Source: Streptomyces sp. NBC_00457
GTDB lineage: Bacteria > Actinomycetota > Actinomycetes > Streptomycetales > Streptomycetaceae
Assembly (NCBI RefSeq): GCF_036014015.1
Contig: NZ_CP107905.1
Location: forward strand, 2,666,001 to 2,730,000
Length of the DNA: 64,000 nucleotides
Direction of reading: 5' to 3'
In this document: positions 1 through 7,830 of the stretch, one piece after another
Numbering within the stretch: the stretch's first letter is position 1
How the letters are laid out: each line of letters starts with the position of its first letter
The notes under the pieces: model-generated
The model's database searches: none
What the model saw: only the letters and a program-made list of their open reading frames with translations
Told to the model about the DNA's origin: nothing
Program-made: the position numbers and the translations under genes

Positions 1-281
1 TGGCGCCGGCGGGCCCGGCCCGGCTGCGGCTGACGCATGTGGGGCAGTACGCGGCGGGCAGCTCGTACGCCCTGCCGCCGCACACCCTGCACCGCGCCTG
101 GTGCGACACCGACCGGCCGACCGTGACGCTGTTCCTGGAGACGGGAAGCGAACGGCGGCGCAGCACCGATGTGTTCACGGCGGCGGGCCCGCATCCGGGG
201 GCGGTGGCGAAGGTGCCGCTGAGCACGGCGGACTACCTGGGCGCGCTCGGCGGTCTGGCGGAACTGCTCAGGAGTTCATGA
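1..281 (+). CDS. Cupin-like protein, C-terminal fragment
   Basis: A reading frame is open from the left edge and ends at a TGA. The visible ~92 residues contain a His-rich stretch (PPHTLHRAWC) followed by beta-type sequence (TVTLFLE), which resembles the end of a cupin barrel such as in cysteine-dioxygenase-like or cupin proteins. The N-terminus lies outside the window, so family and function cannot be settled. It is convergent with the Nudix gene and the two coding ends overlap by 14 nt. Confidence 0.5.
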   Translation, partial: APAGPARLRLTHVGQYAAGSSYALPPHTLHRAWCDTDRPTVTLFLETGSERRRSTDVFTAAGPHPGAVAKVPLSTADYLGALGGLAELLRSS

Positions 282-693
282 GGGCCTGGCGTACGACGTC
301 GAGGTTGTAGTCGTCGATGTCGACCCTGGTCAGCTCGGACGGCCGCAGCCAGATGTGCTCCTGGTCGGGCTCGGGCAGGCTGACCGACCCGGACAACGGC
401 CTGACCAGGAAGTTGTCCTGCCAGTTCTTGATCTCGCGGCCCCGGTAGTCGCTGACGAAGGACGACTGGCCGACCTTCCGTACGATCTCTCCGAGCAGCC
501 CGGTCTCTTCCTTCAGCTCACGCAGCGCGCCGTCCTCGGGACTCTCGCCCGGCTCCAGCTTCCCGCACGGCACGCCCCACACCCGCGGCAGAAACCGCTC
601 CTTCTCACTGCGGCGCACCAGCAGCACCTGCTGGTCGTCGTTCATCACGACGGCGGCCGCCAGTCGCCTGTCGCCGGGGATGTCCATATCCAT
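268..693 (-). CDS. Nudix hydrolase
   Basis: A 141-aa single-domain Nudix protein that hydrolyses a nucleoside diphosphate linked to some moiety X; the substrate is unknown. The Nudix box G-x5-E-x7-RE-L-x-EE-x-G-L is complete at residues 44-66 (GKLEPGE, then RELKEETGL), so the Mg-binding glutamates are present and it should be active. The ATG at 693 is preferred over upstream in-frame codons because GAGG lies ~6 nt before it and the first beta strand starts soon after. It is a cytoplasmic stand-alone gene convergent with the left-edge cupin gene. Confidence 0.88.
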   Translation of the reverse strand: MDMDIPGDRRLAAAVVMNDDQQVLLVRRSEKERFLPRVWGVPCGKLEPGESPEDGALRELKEETGLLGEIVRKVGQSSFVSDYRGREIKNWQDNFLVRPLSGSVSLPEPDQEHIWLRPSELTRVDIDDYNLDVVRQALMNS

Positions 694-804
694 GGTTCCT
701 CGGTCCCTCGCCGGTGATGAGTACGGTGCTGAGTACAAAGGTTCTGATACCCACGAAAGCATCCACGGTACCAGCCGGGCCGTTTCCGGTCTGTGCCGTC
801 GGTC

Positions 805-1179
805 TCACGACGTACCCGCCCGCTCCCCCGCCCCTCGCTCCACGCAGAACTCGTTGCCCTCGGGGTCGGCGAGGACCGCCCAGCCGGTGCCGTCCGGATT
901 GCGGCGGTCGTCGAGCAGCGTGGCGCCGAGGGCCAGGAGCCGCTCGACCTCCTCGTCACGCGTGCGGTCCTGCGGCTGAAGGTCGAAGTGCACGCGGTTC
1001 TTGATGGACTTGGCTTCCGGCACGGCGATGAAGAGCAGGCCGGCGCCCTCGATCAGGACCTCCTCGTCGTCGGGCTTGTCGTCCTTGTGCACGGGCAGGT
1101 CCAGGACCCGCGACCAGAAGGTGGCGAGTTCGTAGGGGTGGGCGCAGTCGACGGTCGTATGGCGGATCGCGGAAGTCAT
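805..1179 (-). CDS. VOC (glyoxalase/bleomycin-resistance fold) protein
   Basis: A 124-aa protein with two beta-alpha-beta-beta-beta halves typical of the vicinal-oxygen-chelate superfamily. The first half starts TTVDCAHPYELATFW and the second ends with the hallmark ADPEGNEFCV. In Streptomyces this subgroup is usually annotated glyoxalase-like or bleomycin-resistance-like; the substrate cannot be read. The ATG at 1179 fits the family; a GTG at 1197 would add six residues (MTKNHR). Neither start has a strong ribosome binding site. It is separated from the M24 gene by ~85 nt, so probably monocistronic. Confidence 0.8.
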   Translation of the reverse strand: MTSAIRHTTVDCAHPYELATFWSRVLDLPVHKDDKPDDEEVLIEGAGLLFIAVPEAKSIKNRVHFDLQPQDRTRDEEVERLLALGATLLDDRRNPDGTGWAVLADPEGNEFCVERGAGERAGTS

Positions 1180-1263
1180 GCGGTGATTCTTGGTCACCCG
1201 GCAGGTCCGAGCAACGCAATATGGGCCAGTTGCGTCGACGGTCCTGCGGGCGACAGACGGTTT

Positions 1264-2640
1264 CTACGCGGTGGCGGTGGCGACCAGGACCGAGGAGAGC
1301 GAGAGCAGCGCGGGTGGCAGCACTGCCTGCCGGTCCGAGAGGGGAAGGACTTCTTCGGCGATCCGCAGGCCGAGGGTGTGCGTCATGAAGGTGCGGCGGG
1401 CGGTGACGCGTGCCCACATCTGCGGATAGCGCTCGGCGAGTTCCGCGCGCAGGTCGGCGTCGGCGATCGCGACGGCGTCCTCGCAGTTGGCGGCCAGATC
1501 CGGGGTGGATCCCACGGGGATGATGTCGGCTTGCAGTGACATGCCGGAGTGGACGGTGCCATGGGATCCGGCGGCGAAGGGGCTGTCGAGCCATTCGTCG
1601 ATGTGCTGCAGGTGCCCGGGGTTCAGCAGCGGGCGGATCGACGACTTCGCCAGCTCCCGCGTGGTCCGCTCGGCGATCTCGGCGGTCGACGCCCCCAGGA
1701 TGAGGCCCTGGTACCAGGTGGCGATGGCGGCGAAGTAGCCGGCCGCGAAGTCGGTCTGCCGCTGGTCGAGTTCGTCGGCGCGCAGCACGTATCCGGCGCG
1801 CGAGGTCAGTCCGCCCTGGAGCCCGACCGCGGTCGACAGCAGGTCTCCGTGCCCGATCACGCGGTCGCTGGGGCTGCACAGACCCACGATCTTGCCGGAC
1901 CCGGTGGTCAGCATCACGTGGGCGGTCAGGGGCAGACCGTTGAGGGCCATGTGCTCGGCGGTCGCCAGTTCCGAGCGTCCGGGCTCGAGAGCCTCGAGTG
2001 CGCGCCAGGCGTGGCCGGCGGCGCGGGTGGCGCGGTGCTCGTTGAGCGCGATCTGGTCGGCCTCGTTGCGGGAGCGCAGGCCGTCGATGCCCATGAGGAT
2101 CGACGTGGCGTCGGTGAGGTTCCGGGTGACGTCCAGGATCTCACCGATCACGAAGGCCGGGACGGCGTAGGCGTACGGCGAGATTGGGGAGTCGCCGGCC
2201 GTGATCTGCCGCCATCCGACGAGTCCCACGCGGGATTCCGGGCCGACGCCGGCCTGGCGCAGGGCCGCGGAGACGCGCGGCTGGACGCTGCGGTCCTGCC
2301 CGGGCAGGCTGAGCGACTGGCACAGCACGGCCGTCGCGGGGACGGGCAGACCGGGGATCATCGCGCTCGACTCGTTGCCGGCGAGGATCCAGGGTGCGTT
2401 GTCCAGGTCCAGCACCACCAGGGCTTCCTCGAACCGGGGGTCGAAGCCCGTCAGGTAGAGGCTATTGCCGGGGTGTTCCCGGTCGGCGTAGGCGATGAGG
2501 TGGGTGAGGCCCAGCTCGCGCATCCGCTCGCGCGTGCGACTGATCCGGCCGGCGTACACCTCGCCCGACAGGACCGGCTCGGGCTCGAGCGCGGACAGCG
2601 GGGGGAGTTCGACGTCGCGCAGCGTGATGTGGTCAGACAC
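1264..2640 (-). CDS. M24 (creatinase/prolidase-fold) protein lacking canonical metal ligands
   Basis: 458 aa. The N-terminal ~170 residues look like the creatinase N-domain and the C-terminal ~250 like the pita-bread fold of M24 peptidases and creatinase. In metal-dependent members five residues (Asp, Asp, His, Glu, Glu) bind two metals. Here the region equivalent to GDxxxxDxG...YxxDxTR reads GDLLSTAVGLQGG then TSRAGYVLR, so both Asp are gone, and the first Glu is Asp (LQADIIPV). A His (HIDEW) and the final Glu (NCEDAVAIA) remain. A metal-free, creatinase-like C-N hydrolase or a non-peptidase role is therefore more likely than a dipeptidase. GTG start; the first 8 nt overlap the end of the upstream cyclase gene, indicating translational coupling. 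The substrate is unknown. Confidence 0.78.
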   Translation of the reverse strand: MSDHITLRDVELPPLSALEPEPVLSGEVYAGRISRTRERMRELGLTHLIAYADREHPGNSLYLTGFDPRFEEALVVLDLDNAPWILAGNESSAMIPGLPVPATAVLCQSLSLPGQDRSVQPRVSAALRQAGVGPESRVGLVGWRQITAGDSPISPYAYAVPAFVIGEILDVTRNLTDATSILMGIDGLRSRNEADQIALNEHRATRAAGHAWRALEALEPGRSELATAEHMALNGLPLTAHVMLTTGSGKIVGLCSPSDRVIGHGDLLSTAVGLQGGLTSRAGYVLRADELDQRQTDFAAGYFAAIATWYQGLILGASTAEIAERTTRELAKSSIRPLLNPGHLQHIDEWLDSPFAAGSHGTVHSGMSLQADIIPVGSTPDLAANCEDAVAIADADLRAELAERYPQMWARVTARRTFMTHTLGLRIAEEVLPLSDRQAVLPPALLSLSSVLVATATA

Positions 2641-3391
2641 GGGAGTCTCCTTCGGCGACGACAGCGACGGCGCGGACCGGGGAGCCGGTGCCGCCCGCGA
2701 TCTTCAGCGGCAGGGCGCCGAACAGGACCACCGGGGGCAGTCCGTCGAGGTTGGTCAGGTTCTCCAGGACCAGGACGCCGTTGGGCAGGAACTCGTAGTG
2801 CGCCTTCAGGTCGGCGCCCGACACGTCACCGGGGTCGATGCTGATGCAGTCGATACCGACGGCCTTGATGTTCTTGCCGCGCAGATAGGCGGACGCCTCA
2901 CCGCTCAGTCCCGGCCAGCCGCGCAGGTAGTCGAAGCCCTCGGGGATGCGCTTCCAGTGCCGGGCCCAGCCGGTGTTGATGATGACGATGTCGCCCTCAC
3001 GGACCGGCTCGTTCGCCGCCTCCCAGGCCTGCACATCCGCCAGGCTGATGTGGTGGCTGGTGGCCTCGAACGGGCCGAACGCCATCACCACGGCGCGGCC
3101 GATCAGCTGGGACACGCTCAGGTCGGCGGTGGAGATCCGCCGGGGGTCCTCGGGATCGGGGACGAAGTGCGAGGGCGAGTCGATGTGCGTGCCGGAGTGG
3201 TCGCACATGATGAGCTGCTTGAATTCCGCGACGTCGTCCATCGACACGTAATCGGCGATGATGTATTTCGGATGCGTCGGGAAAGTGGGGATGCCGATTT
3301 CGAGCGTGTGGCTCAGGTCGACGATGTCGAAGCCACGCAGCGTATCGGCGAGACGGTCTATCTCACCGACGGCGTTTATCTGGGGAGTCAT
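2633..3391 (-). CDS. Cyclase-family (kynurenine-formamidase-like) metal-dependent hydrolase
   Basis: 252 aa. The family signature HxGTHxDxPxHF is present as DHSGTHIDSPSHF around residue 80; its His and Asp bind the divalent metal in kynurenine formamidase and isatin hydrolase. A later segment, VIINTGWARHW, is also typical. The substrate cannot be deduced; no kynurenine-pathway genes are nearby. The start at 3391 (MTPQINAV) was chosen over an upstream in-frame codon at 3427 because it leaves a proper leader and avoids the LysR promoter region. First gene of a two-gene operon with the M24 protein (8-nt overlap), divergent from a LysR gene that probably controls it. Together they suggest sequential hydrolysis of an amide or cyclic amide. 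Confidence 0.85.
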   Translation of the reverse strand: MTPQINAVGEIDRLADTLRGFDIVDLSHTLEIGIPTFPTHPKYIIADYVSMDDVAEFKQLIMCDHSGTHIDSPSHFVPDPEDPRRISTADLSVSQLIGRAVVMAFGPFEATSHHISLADVQAWEAANEPVREGDIVIINTGWARHWKRIPEGFDYLRGWPGLSGEASAYLRGKNIKAVGIDCISIDPGDVSGADLKAHYEFLPNGVLVLENLTNLDGLPPVVLFGALPLKIAGGTGSPVRAVAVVAEGDSRV

Positions 3392-3456
3392 GCGAGTAGC
3401 GAAACACGCTCGCCGGAGAGGTAACAAAGACCACTTCTCACTTACCTAAGAGGAAA

Positions 3457-3469
3457 TGGCTATAGGCCA
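3457..3469. promoter_or_regulatory. Candidate LysR operator (T-N11-A) in the divergent promoter region
   Basis: TGGCTATAGGCCA has arms TGGC/GCCA around TATAG and satisfies the T-N11-A rule for LysR-type regulators. It lies in the 108-nt gap between the cyclase operon and the LysR gene, about where the -35 of the LysR promoter should be, which fits autoregulation plus control of the divergent operon. Inferred from sequence only. Confidence 0.5.
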
Positions 3470-3487
3470 AGTCTATGACGTCGCCCT

Positions 3488-3493
3488 TAGACT
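3488..3493 (+). promoter_or_regulatory. -10 element of LysR gene, likely leaderless transcript
   Basis: TAGACT matches the Streptomyces -10 consensus (TAGxxT) and ends six nt before the LysR ATG. A transcript starting about 7 nt downstream would begin at the start codon. No clear Shine-Dalgarno precedes this ATG, which is consistent with leaderless translation. Confidence 0.5.
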
Positions 3494-3499
3494 GCCCCT

Positions 3500-4366
3500 A
3501 TGACAGTCACTCTGCGGCAGATCGAGTACGCGCTCGCTGTCGATGAAGCGGGGGCCATCTGCGCCGCCGCGAAAGCACTGCATGTCGCCCAGCCGTCCCT
3601 GTCCCAGCAGATCTCGAGCCTGGAACGCTCCCTGGGTGTCGTGCTGTTCGAGCGTACGGCGACGGGCACCTCCACCACTCCCGCGGGGCGGGCCTTCCTC
3701 GTCGAGGCCCAGCAGGCGATGCAGGCGGTCGAGCGTGCGCGGGAGGTGGCGGTCCGGGCGGCGAGCAGCACGCGCAAGGACATCATCATCGGCGCGAACG
3801 AGATGACGCCCACCCTGTGGCTGGCGAAGTCCGTGGCAACTCTGCGGGCGTCCGCGCCGAAGCTCTCGGCTCGCGTCGTGAACTTCGCCGACGCGGAATC
3901 GCTCATCGAGGCAGTCGGATCGGGCGGCATCGACGTCGGCGTCGGTCCTCTGCACGCGTCGTCGTGGCGGGAGCGAAAGCACCGCATCGGCTCACTGGAA
4001 CTCGGGATGGCCGTTCCCCACGGCTCCTCCCCCACGACTTCTGTGCCAGCCGGGAGCCTCGGTGCACAGGAATGGGTCACCTGCCCGTCGAACGCTCCGG
4101 TCTTGACCGAACTACGGAAATCGATCGGCGACACGCGCACGGACGATCCGTCCGCGGCCAGTCTGAGTGCCGCCGTCTCCTACGTGGACGCCGGCCTGGG
4201 AGCGACCCTGGTGCCCTCCGGCTACGCCCTGCCCGCATCGCTCGACCTGGTGACCATCAATCCCCCGCCGACGGTGGACGTCTATGCCTTCGCCCTGCGC
4301 AGCACAGACGCGGTGACGTTCAACCGGATCGCTCGAGAGATCACCGCGCACGGTACCGCGCCCTGA
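3500..4366 (+). CDS. LysR-family transcriptional regulator
   Basis: 288 aa. The N-terminal winged helix-turn-helix is clear (LRQIEYALAVDEAG, AAKALHVAQPSLSQQISSLE, LGVVLFER), followed by a linker helix and a periplasmic-binding-like effector domain from about residue 90. LysR regulators typically sense a pathway metabolite and act on a divergent operon; here that is the cyclase/M24 pair, with a T-N11-A site between them. The effector is unknown. A -10 element six nt before the ATG suggests a leaderless mRNA. The gene is followed immediately by a dispersed Streptomyces intergenic repeat. Confidence 0.9.
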   Translation: MTVTLRQIEYALAVDEAGAICAAAKALHVAQPSLSQQISSLERSLGVVLFERTATGTSTTPAGRAFLVEAQQAMQAVERAREVAVRAASSTRKDIIIGANEMTPTLWLAKSVATLRASAPKLSARVVNFADAESLIEAVGSGGIDVGVGPLHASSWRERKHRIGSLELGMAVPHGSSPTTSVPAGSLGAQEWVTCPSNAPVLTELRKSIGDTRTDDPSAASLSAAVSYVDAGLGATLVPSGYALPASLDLVTINPPPTVDVYAFALRSTDAVTFNRIAREITAHGTAP

Positions 4367-4410
4367 AGGGGCGCGGGGAACTGCGCGACCAGCCACAACG
4401 GACCCGCAGC
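4367..4410 (+). repeat. Dispersed intergenic repeat, copy 1
   Basis: Starts right after the LysR stop codon. It carries the shared core GGGGCGCGGGGAACTGCGCG followed by ACCAGCC and ends with CCCGCAG. Related copies lie at 39972-40022, 46019-46061 and 49095-49171, all just downstream of genes. Its GC-rich dyad could act as a factor-independent terminator or mRNA 3' stabiliser. Confidence 0.75.
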
Positions 4411-4421
4411 GTAAAACCGCC

Positions 4422-5720
4422 CTACGCGCGGCCCGCGGCCTTCTGACTGCGACGGGAGACGGAGTCGATAACCACCGCACCCAGCAGAACACCCCCAGTG
4501 ATCATGTACTGGATCGACGTGTTCATGTTCAGCAGGTCGAGACCGGTCTGGATCGACTGGATGACGAGCATGCCGAGCAGGGCGGACCAGACGGAGCCAC
4601 GCCCGCCGAACAGCGACGTGCCGCCGATGACCGCCGCGGCGATGGCCAGCATCAGGGTGTTGCCGCCACCGGCGGACAGCGTGGCGCTGGCGGTCTGGCC
4701 GGCGAAGAACATGCCGCCGACCGCGGCGAAGCCACCGGCGATCGCGAAGACGGAGATACGGACCATCGGCACGCTGATACCCGCACGGCGGGCCGCCTCC
4801 GTGCCGCCGCCGACCGCGAACACCTTCCGGCCGTAGGTGGTGCGGCGCAACACGAAGTCCATGGTGATCAGGCAGGCCAGGAAGATGACCAGCGCGTTGG
4901 AGACGCCGGCGGAGTTGTTCAGCACGGCCGCCGCGGCGAAGGACACGAGAGCCAGCAGGATGACGCGCAGCAGGATCTCGCCGGTGGGCCGGAAGGGCAC
5001 GTTCGCGGCCTTGCGGCGGCGCTGCTCGTTGACGTTGCCGACGAGACTCAGCACGACGCCGAGGCCGGCCAGCAGGTAGGCGCCGATGATGGCCTGGTCC
5101 ATGAAGAAGGAACTCTGGCCGAGCAGGTGGACCGGGCCGGAGTCGGACGGGATGTTGATGGTGCCGCTGTCGCCCAGCAGCCACAGCATCAGACCGTTCC
5201 AGCCGAGGAAGCCGGCCAGGGTCACCACGAAGGCGGGTACGCCGATCCTGGCGAAGAACCAGCCGTGCAGCGCACCGATCAGGATGCCGGTCATGATCGT
5301 GAGAGCGAGCGCGAGCCAGGCGTTCAGCCCCTGGTTTGCCACGAACACCGCGAACAGGGTGGACGCCAGACCGCTGACCGAGCCGACGGACAGGTCGATC
5401 TCGCCGAGCAGCAGCACGAACACCAGGCCGATGGCGAGCATGCCGGTGGCCGACAGGTAGTAGCTGATGTTCGCCAGGTTGTCGGCGCTCAGGAAGCGGT
5501 CGTTCTGCAGTTGGAAGATCGCCCAGATGACGATCAGGCCGATGACCACCGGCAGCGAGCCCAGCTCACCGCCCTTGATCTTCCGCTGGAACTCGGTGAC
5601 GTAGCCCTTGAGGCCCTCCTCACGGACCAGCAGGCGCGGGTCGACGACGGCGACCGGCGCGGCGGTGGGGTCGTCGGCGGCCGCGGAGCGGGGGTTCAGG
5701 GTCTTCGAGGTGTTGCTCAC
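4422..5720 (-). CDS. xylH: Xylose-type sugar ABC transporter permease (CUT2)
   Basis: 432 aa integral membrane protein of the ribose/xylose (CUT2) permease family, with about ten hydrophobic segments and a cytoplasmic N-terminus of ~50 residues. Family landmarks are FVLLLGEIDLSVGSV, the loop RRTTYGRKVFAVGGGTEAARR and AVIGGTSLFGGRGS. It forms the channel for the sugar delivered by the neighbouring binding protein. The real start is the GTG at 5720 (VSNTSKTL), overlapping the ATPase stop by 4 nt (GTGA); the frame continues upstream but that part is a shadow of the ATPase gene. Xylose specificity is inferred from the binding protein. Confidence 0.88.
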   Translation of the reverse strand: MSNTSKTLNPRSAAADDPTAAPVAVVDPRLLVREEGLKGYVTEFQRKIKGGELGSLPVVIGLIVIWAIFQLQNDRFLSADNLANISYYLSATGMLAIGLVFVLLLGEIDLSVGSVSGLASTLFAVFVANQGLNAWLALALTIMTGILIGALHGWFFARIGVPAFVVTLAGFLGWNGLMLWLLGDSGTINIPSDSGPVHLLGQSSFFMDQAIIGAYLLAGLGVVLSLVGNVNEQRRRKAANVPFRPTGEILLRVILLALVSFAAAAVLNNSAGVSNALVIFLACLITMDFVLRRTTYGRKVFAVGGGTEAARRAGISVPMVRISVFAIAGGFAAVGGMFFAGQTASATLSAGGGNTLMLAIAAAVIGGTSLFGGRGSVWSALLGMLVIQSIQTGLDLLNMNTSIQYMITGGVLLGAVVIDSVSRRSQKAAGRA

Positions 5721-6499
5721 TGTGCCGCCTCCGCGGTACGACGCCCCGCACGACGGGTCACGGCGTTGTCCGTGGCACCCGTGATCGCGGCGATGATCTC
5801 TTCGTGGCTGGTGTCCTTCACGGGGAAGGAGCCGTTGTTCCTGCCCAGGCGCAGGACGGCGACGGTGTCCGCGACCGCCTTGACGTCGGCCATGTTGTGG
5901 CTGATGAGGATGGTGCCGAGGTCGCGCTCGCGCAGCCGCTCGACGAGGTCGAGGACCTGCGCGGTCTGCTCGACGCCGAGGGCGGCGGTGGGCTCGTCGA
6001 GGATGACGACCTTCGGGTCGCCGATGAGCGCGCGGGCGATGGCGACGACCTGGCGCTGACCGCCGGAGAGGCTCGCGATCGGGATGCGCACGCTGGGGAT
6101 GCGGATGGAGAGCGTGGACAGCAGCTCGCGGGCGTTCTTCTCCATCGACACCTCGTCGATGACGCCCCGGTGCAGCAGCTCGCGGCCGAGGTAGAGGTTG
6201 CCGACCACATCGAGGTTGTCGCAGAGCGCGAGGTCCTGGTAGACGGTCGCGACACCGAGACCCTGGGCGTCGTGCGGCTTGGTGATGCCGACCGGCGTGC
6301 CCTCCCACTCGATGACGCCCTCGTCGATGGGGTGGACCCCCGCGATCGTCTTGACCAGGGTGGACTTTCCGGCGCCGTTGTCGCCCACCAGGGCGACCAC
6401 TTCTCCGGCATGGACCTCCAGCTCGACGTCGGTGAGTGCCTGCACCGCACCGAATCGCTTGGAGACTCCGCGCAACGCCAGCACGGGCGTAGCGGACAC
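5717..6499 (-). CDS. xylG: Sugar ABC transporter ATP-binding protein (single ABC domain)
   Basis: 260 aa. Walker A GDNGAGKST, signature LSGGQRQ, Walker B VVILDEPTAAL and the switch His (ISHNMAD) are all intact. Classical XylG/RbsA proteins are ~500 aa with two fused ABC domains; this one has a single domain and must act as a homodimer. The GTG at 6499 (VSATPVLAL) is the likely start: AAGGAG lies nine nt before it but abuts the alternative ATG at 6508. Followed by the permease with a 4-nt overlap and preceded by the binding-protein gene ~90 nt upstream. Confidence 0.87.
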   Translation of the reverse strand: MSATPVLALRGVSKRFGAVQALTDVELEVHAGEVVALVGDNGAGKSTLVKTIAGVHPIDEGVIEWEGTPVGITKPHDAQGLGVATVYQDLALCDNLDVVGNLYLGRELLHRGVIDEVSMEKNARELLSTLSIRIPSVRIPIASLSGGQRQVVAIARALIGDPKVVILDEPTAALGVEQTAQVLDLVERLRERDLGTILISHNMADVKAVADTVAVLRLGRNNGSFPVKDTSHEEIIAAITGATDNAVTRRAGRRTAEAAQ

Positions 6500-6590
6500 G
6501 TGAACCATCTCCTTCGCCGCTGACCGGCGGGAATACCGTGCGCGCCGGGGCGGGCGCGGTGGATGACAAGAGGTGGATGACAAGAGACGC

Positions 6591-7694
6591 CTATTCGAGG
6601 CCGGCCTTCTCGCAGGCGGCGGCGTAGCCGGCGGTGCAGATGTCGGCGACCGTGTAAAGGCCGTCCTTGACGACCGTGTCGTCGATGTTGTCCACCGTGA
6701 CCGACACCGGGGTCAGCAGCCGGGAGGGGACCTTGTCGCCGGAGCCGCTGGTCTCGGTCTGGGTGGCGAGGGCGGAGATGTCCTTGCCCCGCAGCAGGTT
6801 GACCGCGAGCTGGGCGGCGGCCTCGGCCTCGGGCTTGAAGGCCTTGTAGATGGTGGCCGACTGGGTTCCGCTTAGGATGCGCTGGATGGCGGCGAGCTCG
6901 GCGTCCTGACCGGTCAGCGGGATGCCGCTGATGCCGGCGCCCTTGAGGGTGTTGGCGATGCCGCCGGCCATGCCGTCGTTGGCGGCGTAGACGCCCGCGA
7001 TGTTCGTCGCGCCGAGCTGGGTGATCGCGGCGGACATCTTCTGCGCGGCGACGGTGTCCTTCCACAGGCCGGACTGCTCGTAGGCGATGTCGACCTTGCC
7101 GTCGAGGGCGTTGTGGGCGCCTTCCTTGAACTTGGCGGCGTTCGGGTCGGCGTCGTCACCATTGACCATGACGACCTTGGACTTCGGGGTCGCCTTGGAG
7201 CCGAGCGCGGCGAGCAGGGCCCGGCCCTGGAGCTCGCCGACCTTGACGGTGTCGAAGGAGACGTACGCCGAGACCGGGCCCTGGGCCAGGCGGTCGTAGG
7301 CGATGACCTTGATGCCCTTGTCCACCGCGGACTGGATGGAGGACTTGATCGCGGCGGAGTCCTGCGGGTCGACCACGAGGACCTTGACGCCCTTGGTCAC
7401 CATGCTGCTGATCTGCTGAGCCTGCTTGGCGGGGTCGCCGGCGGCGTTCGCGTACTCGACGGTGCAGTCCGGGCAGAGGGACGTGACCTTGGCCTCGAAG
7501 TACGGCTTGTCGAACTTGTCGTAGCGCTCGGTGACGCTGTCCGGCAGGAGGAGGCCGACGGAGTTGCCGCCCGAGGAGGAGCCGGTGCTGTCACTGCCGG
7601 AATCGTCGTCCCCGGCCTTCCCACAGGCGGCCACGGAAAAAGCCAGCGAAACCGCGGCAGTGCCTATGACGAATCTGCGCATCGGTGCGTTCAT
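6591..7694 (-). CDS. xylF: Xylose-binding-like lipoprotein (CUT2 substrate-binding protein)
   Basis: 367 aa. Signal peptide with lipobox SVAAC, a Gly/Ser linker, then a periplasmic-binding type I fold. The segment VIAYDRLAQGPVSAYVSFD followed by VGELQG closely resembles E. coli XylF, which supports xylose or a related pentose as ligand. A CPDC pair after the first strand and two Cys near the C-terminus probably form disulfides. The start at 7694 (MNAPMRR) has GAAGG ~9 nt upstream; an in-frame codon at 7778 is too far out for a signal peptide. First gene of the xylFGH-like operon. Confidence 0.85.
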   Translation of the reverse strand: MNAPMRRFVIGTAAVSLAFSVAACGKAGDDDSGSDSTGSSSGGNSVGLLLPDSVTERYDKFDKPYFEAKVTSLCPDCTVEYANAAGDPAKQAQQISSMVTKGVKVLVVDPQDSAAIKSSIQSAVDKGIKVIAYDRLAQGPVSAYVSFDTVKVGELQGRALLAALGSKATPKSKVVMVNGDDADPNAAKFKEGAHNALDGKVDIAYEQSGLWKDTVAAQKMSAAITQLGATNIAGVYAANDGMAGGIANTLKGAGISGIPLTGQDAELAAIQRILSGTQSATIYKAFKPEAEAAAQLAVNLLRGKDISALATQTETSGSGDKVPSRLLTPVSVTVDNIDDTVVKDGLYTVADICTAGYAAACEKAGLE

Positions 7695-7786
7695 TTCGGA
7701 ATGCCTTCGAGAAAGGGCCGCAAGATGGCGGCCGGCTGGGGACTGCCGTATGCCTTTAGCAGAGCAGTCAAGCCGCATTCGTCCGC

Positions 7787-7795
7787 TTGTTACAA
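7787..7795. promoter_or_regulatory. Small dyad upstream of the xylF-like gene
   Basis: TTGTTACAA (arms TTGT/ACAA) lies ~93 nt upstream of the binding-protein start in the 136-nt gap to the next gene. It could be an operator for a ROK- or LacI-type sugar repressor. The arms are only 4 bp, so this is weak. Confidence 0.25.
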
Positions 7796-7830
7796 AGACC
7801 GGTTTCCTCTTCGGCGATAGGGCGAGCCTC

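Noticed and set aside
1264..2640. Annotation as active Xaa-Pro aminopeptidase
   Set aside because: Both metal-binding Asp positions and one Glu are replaced, so metal-dependent peptidase activity is unlikely.
4422..6569. 715-aa reading frame across ATPase and permease genes
   Set aside because: The part upstream of 5720 is an out-of-frame shadow of the ATPase gene; the permease starts at the GTG at 5720.
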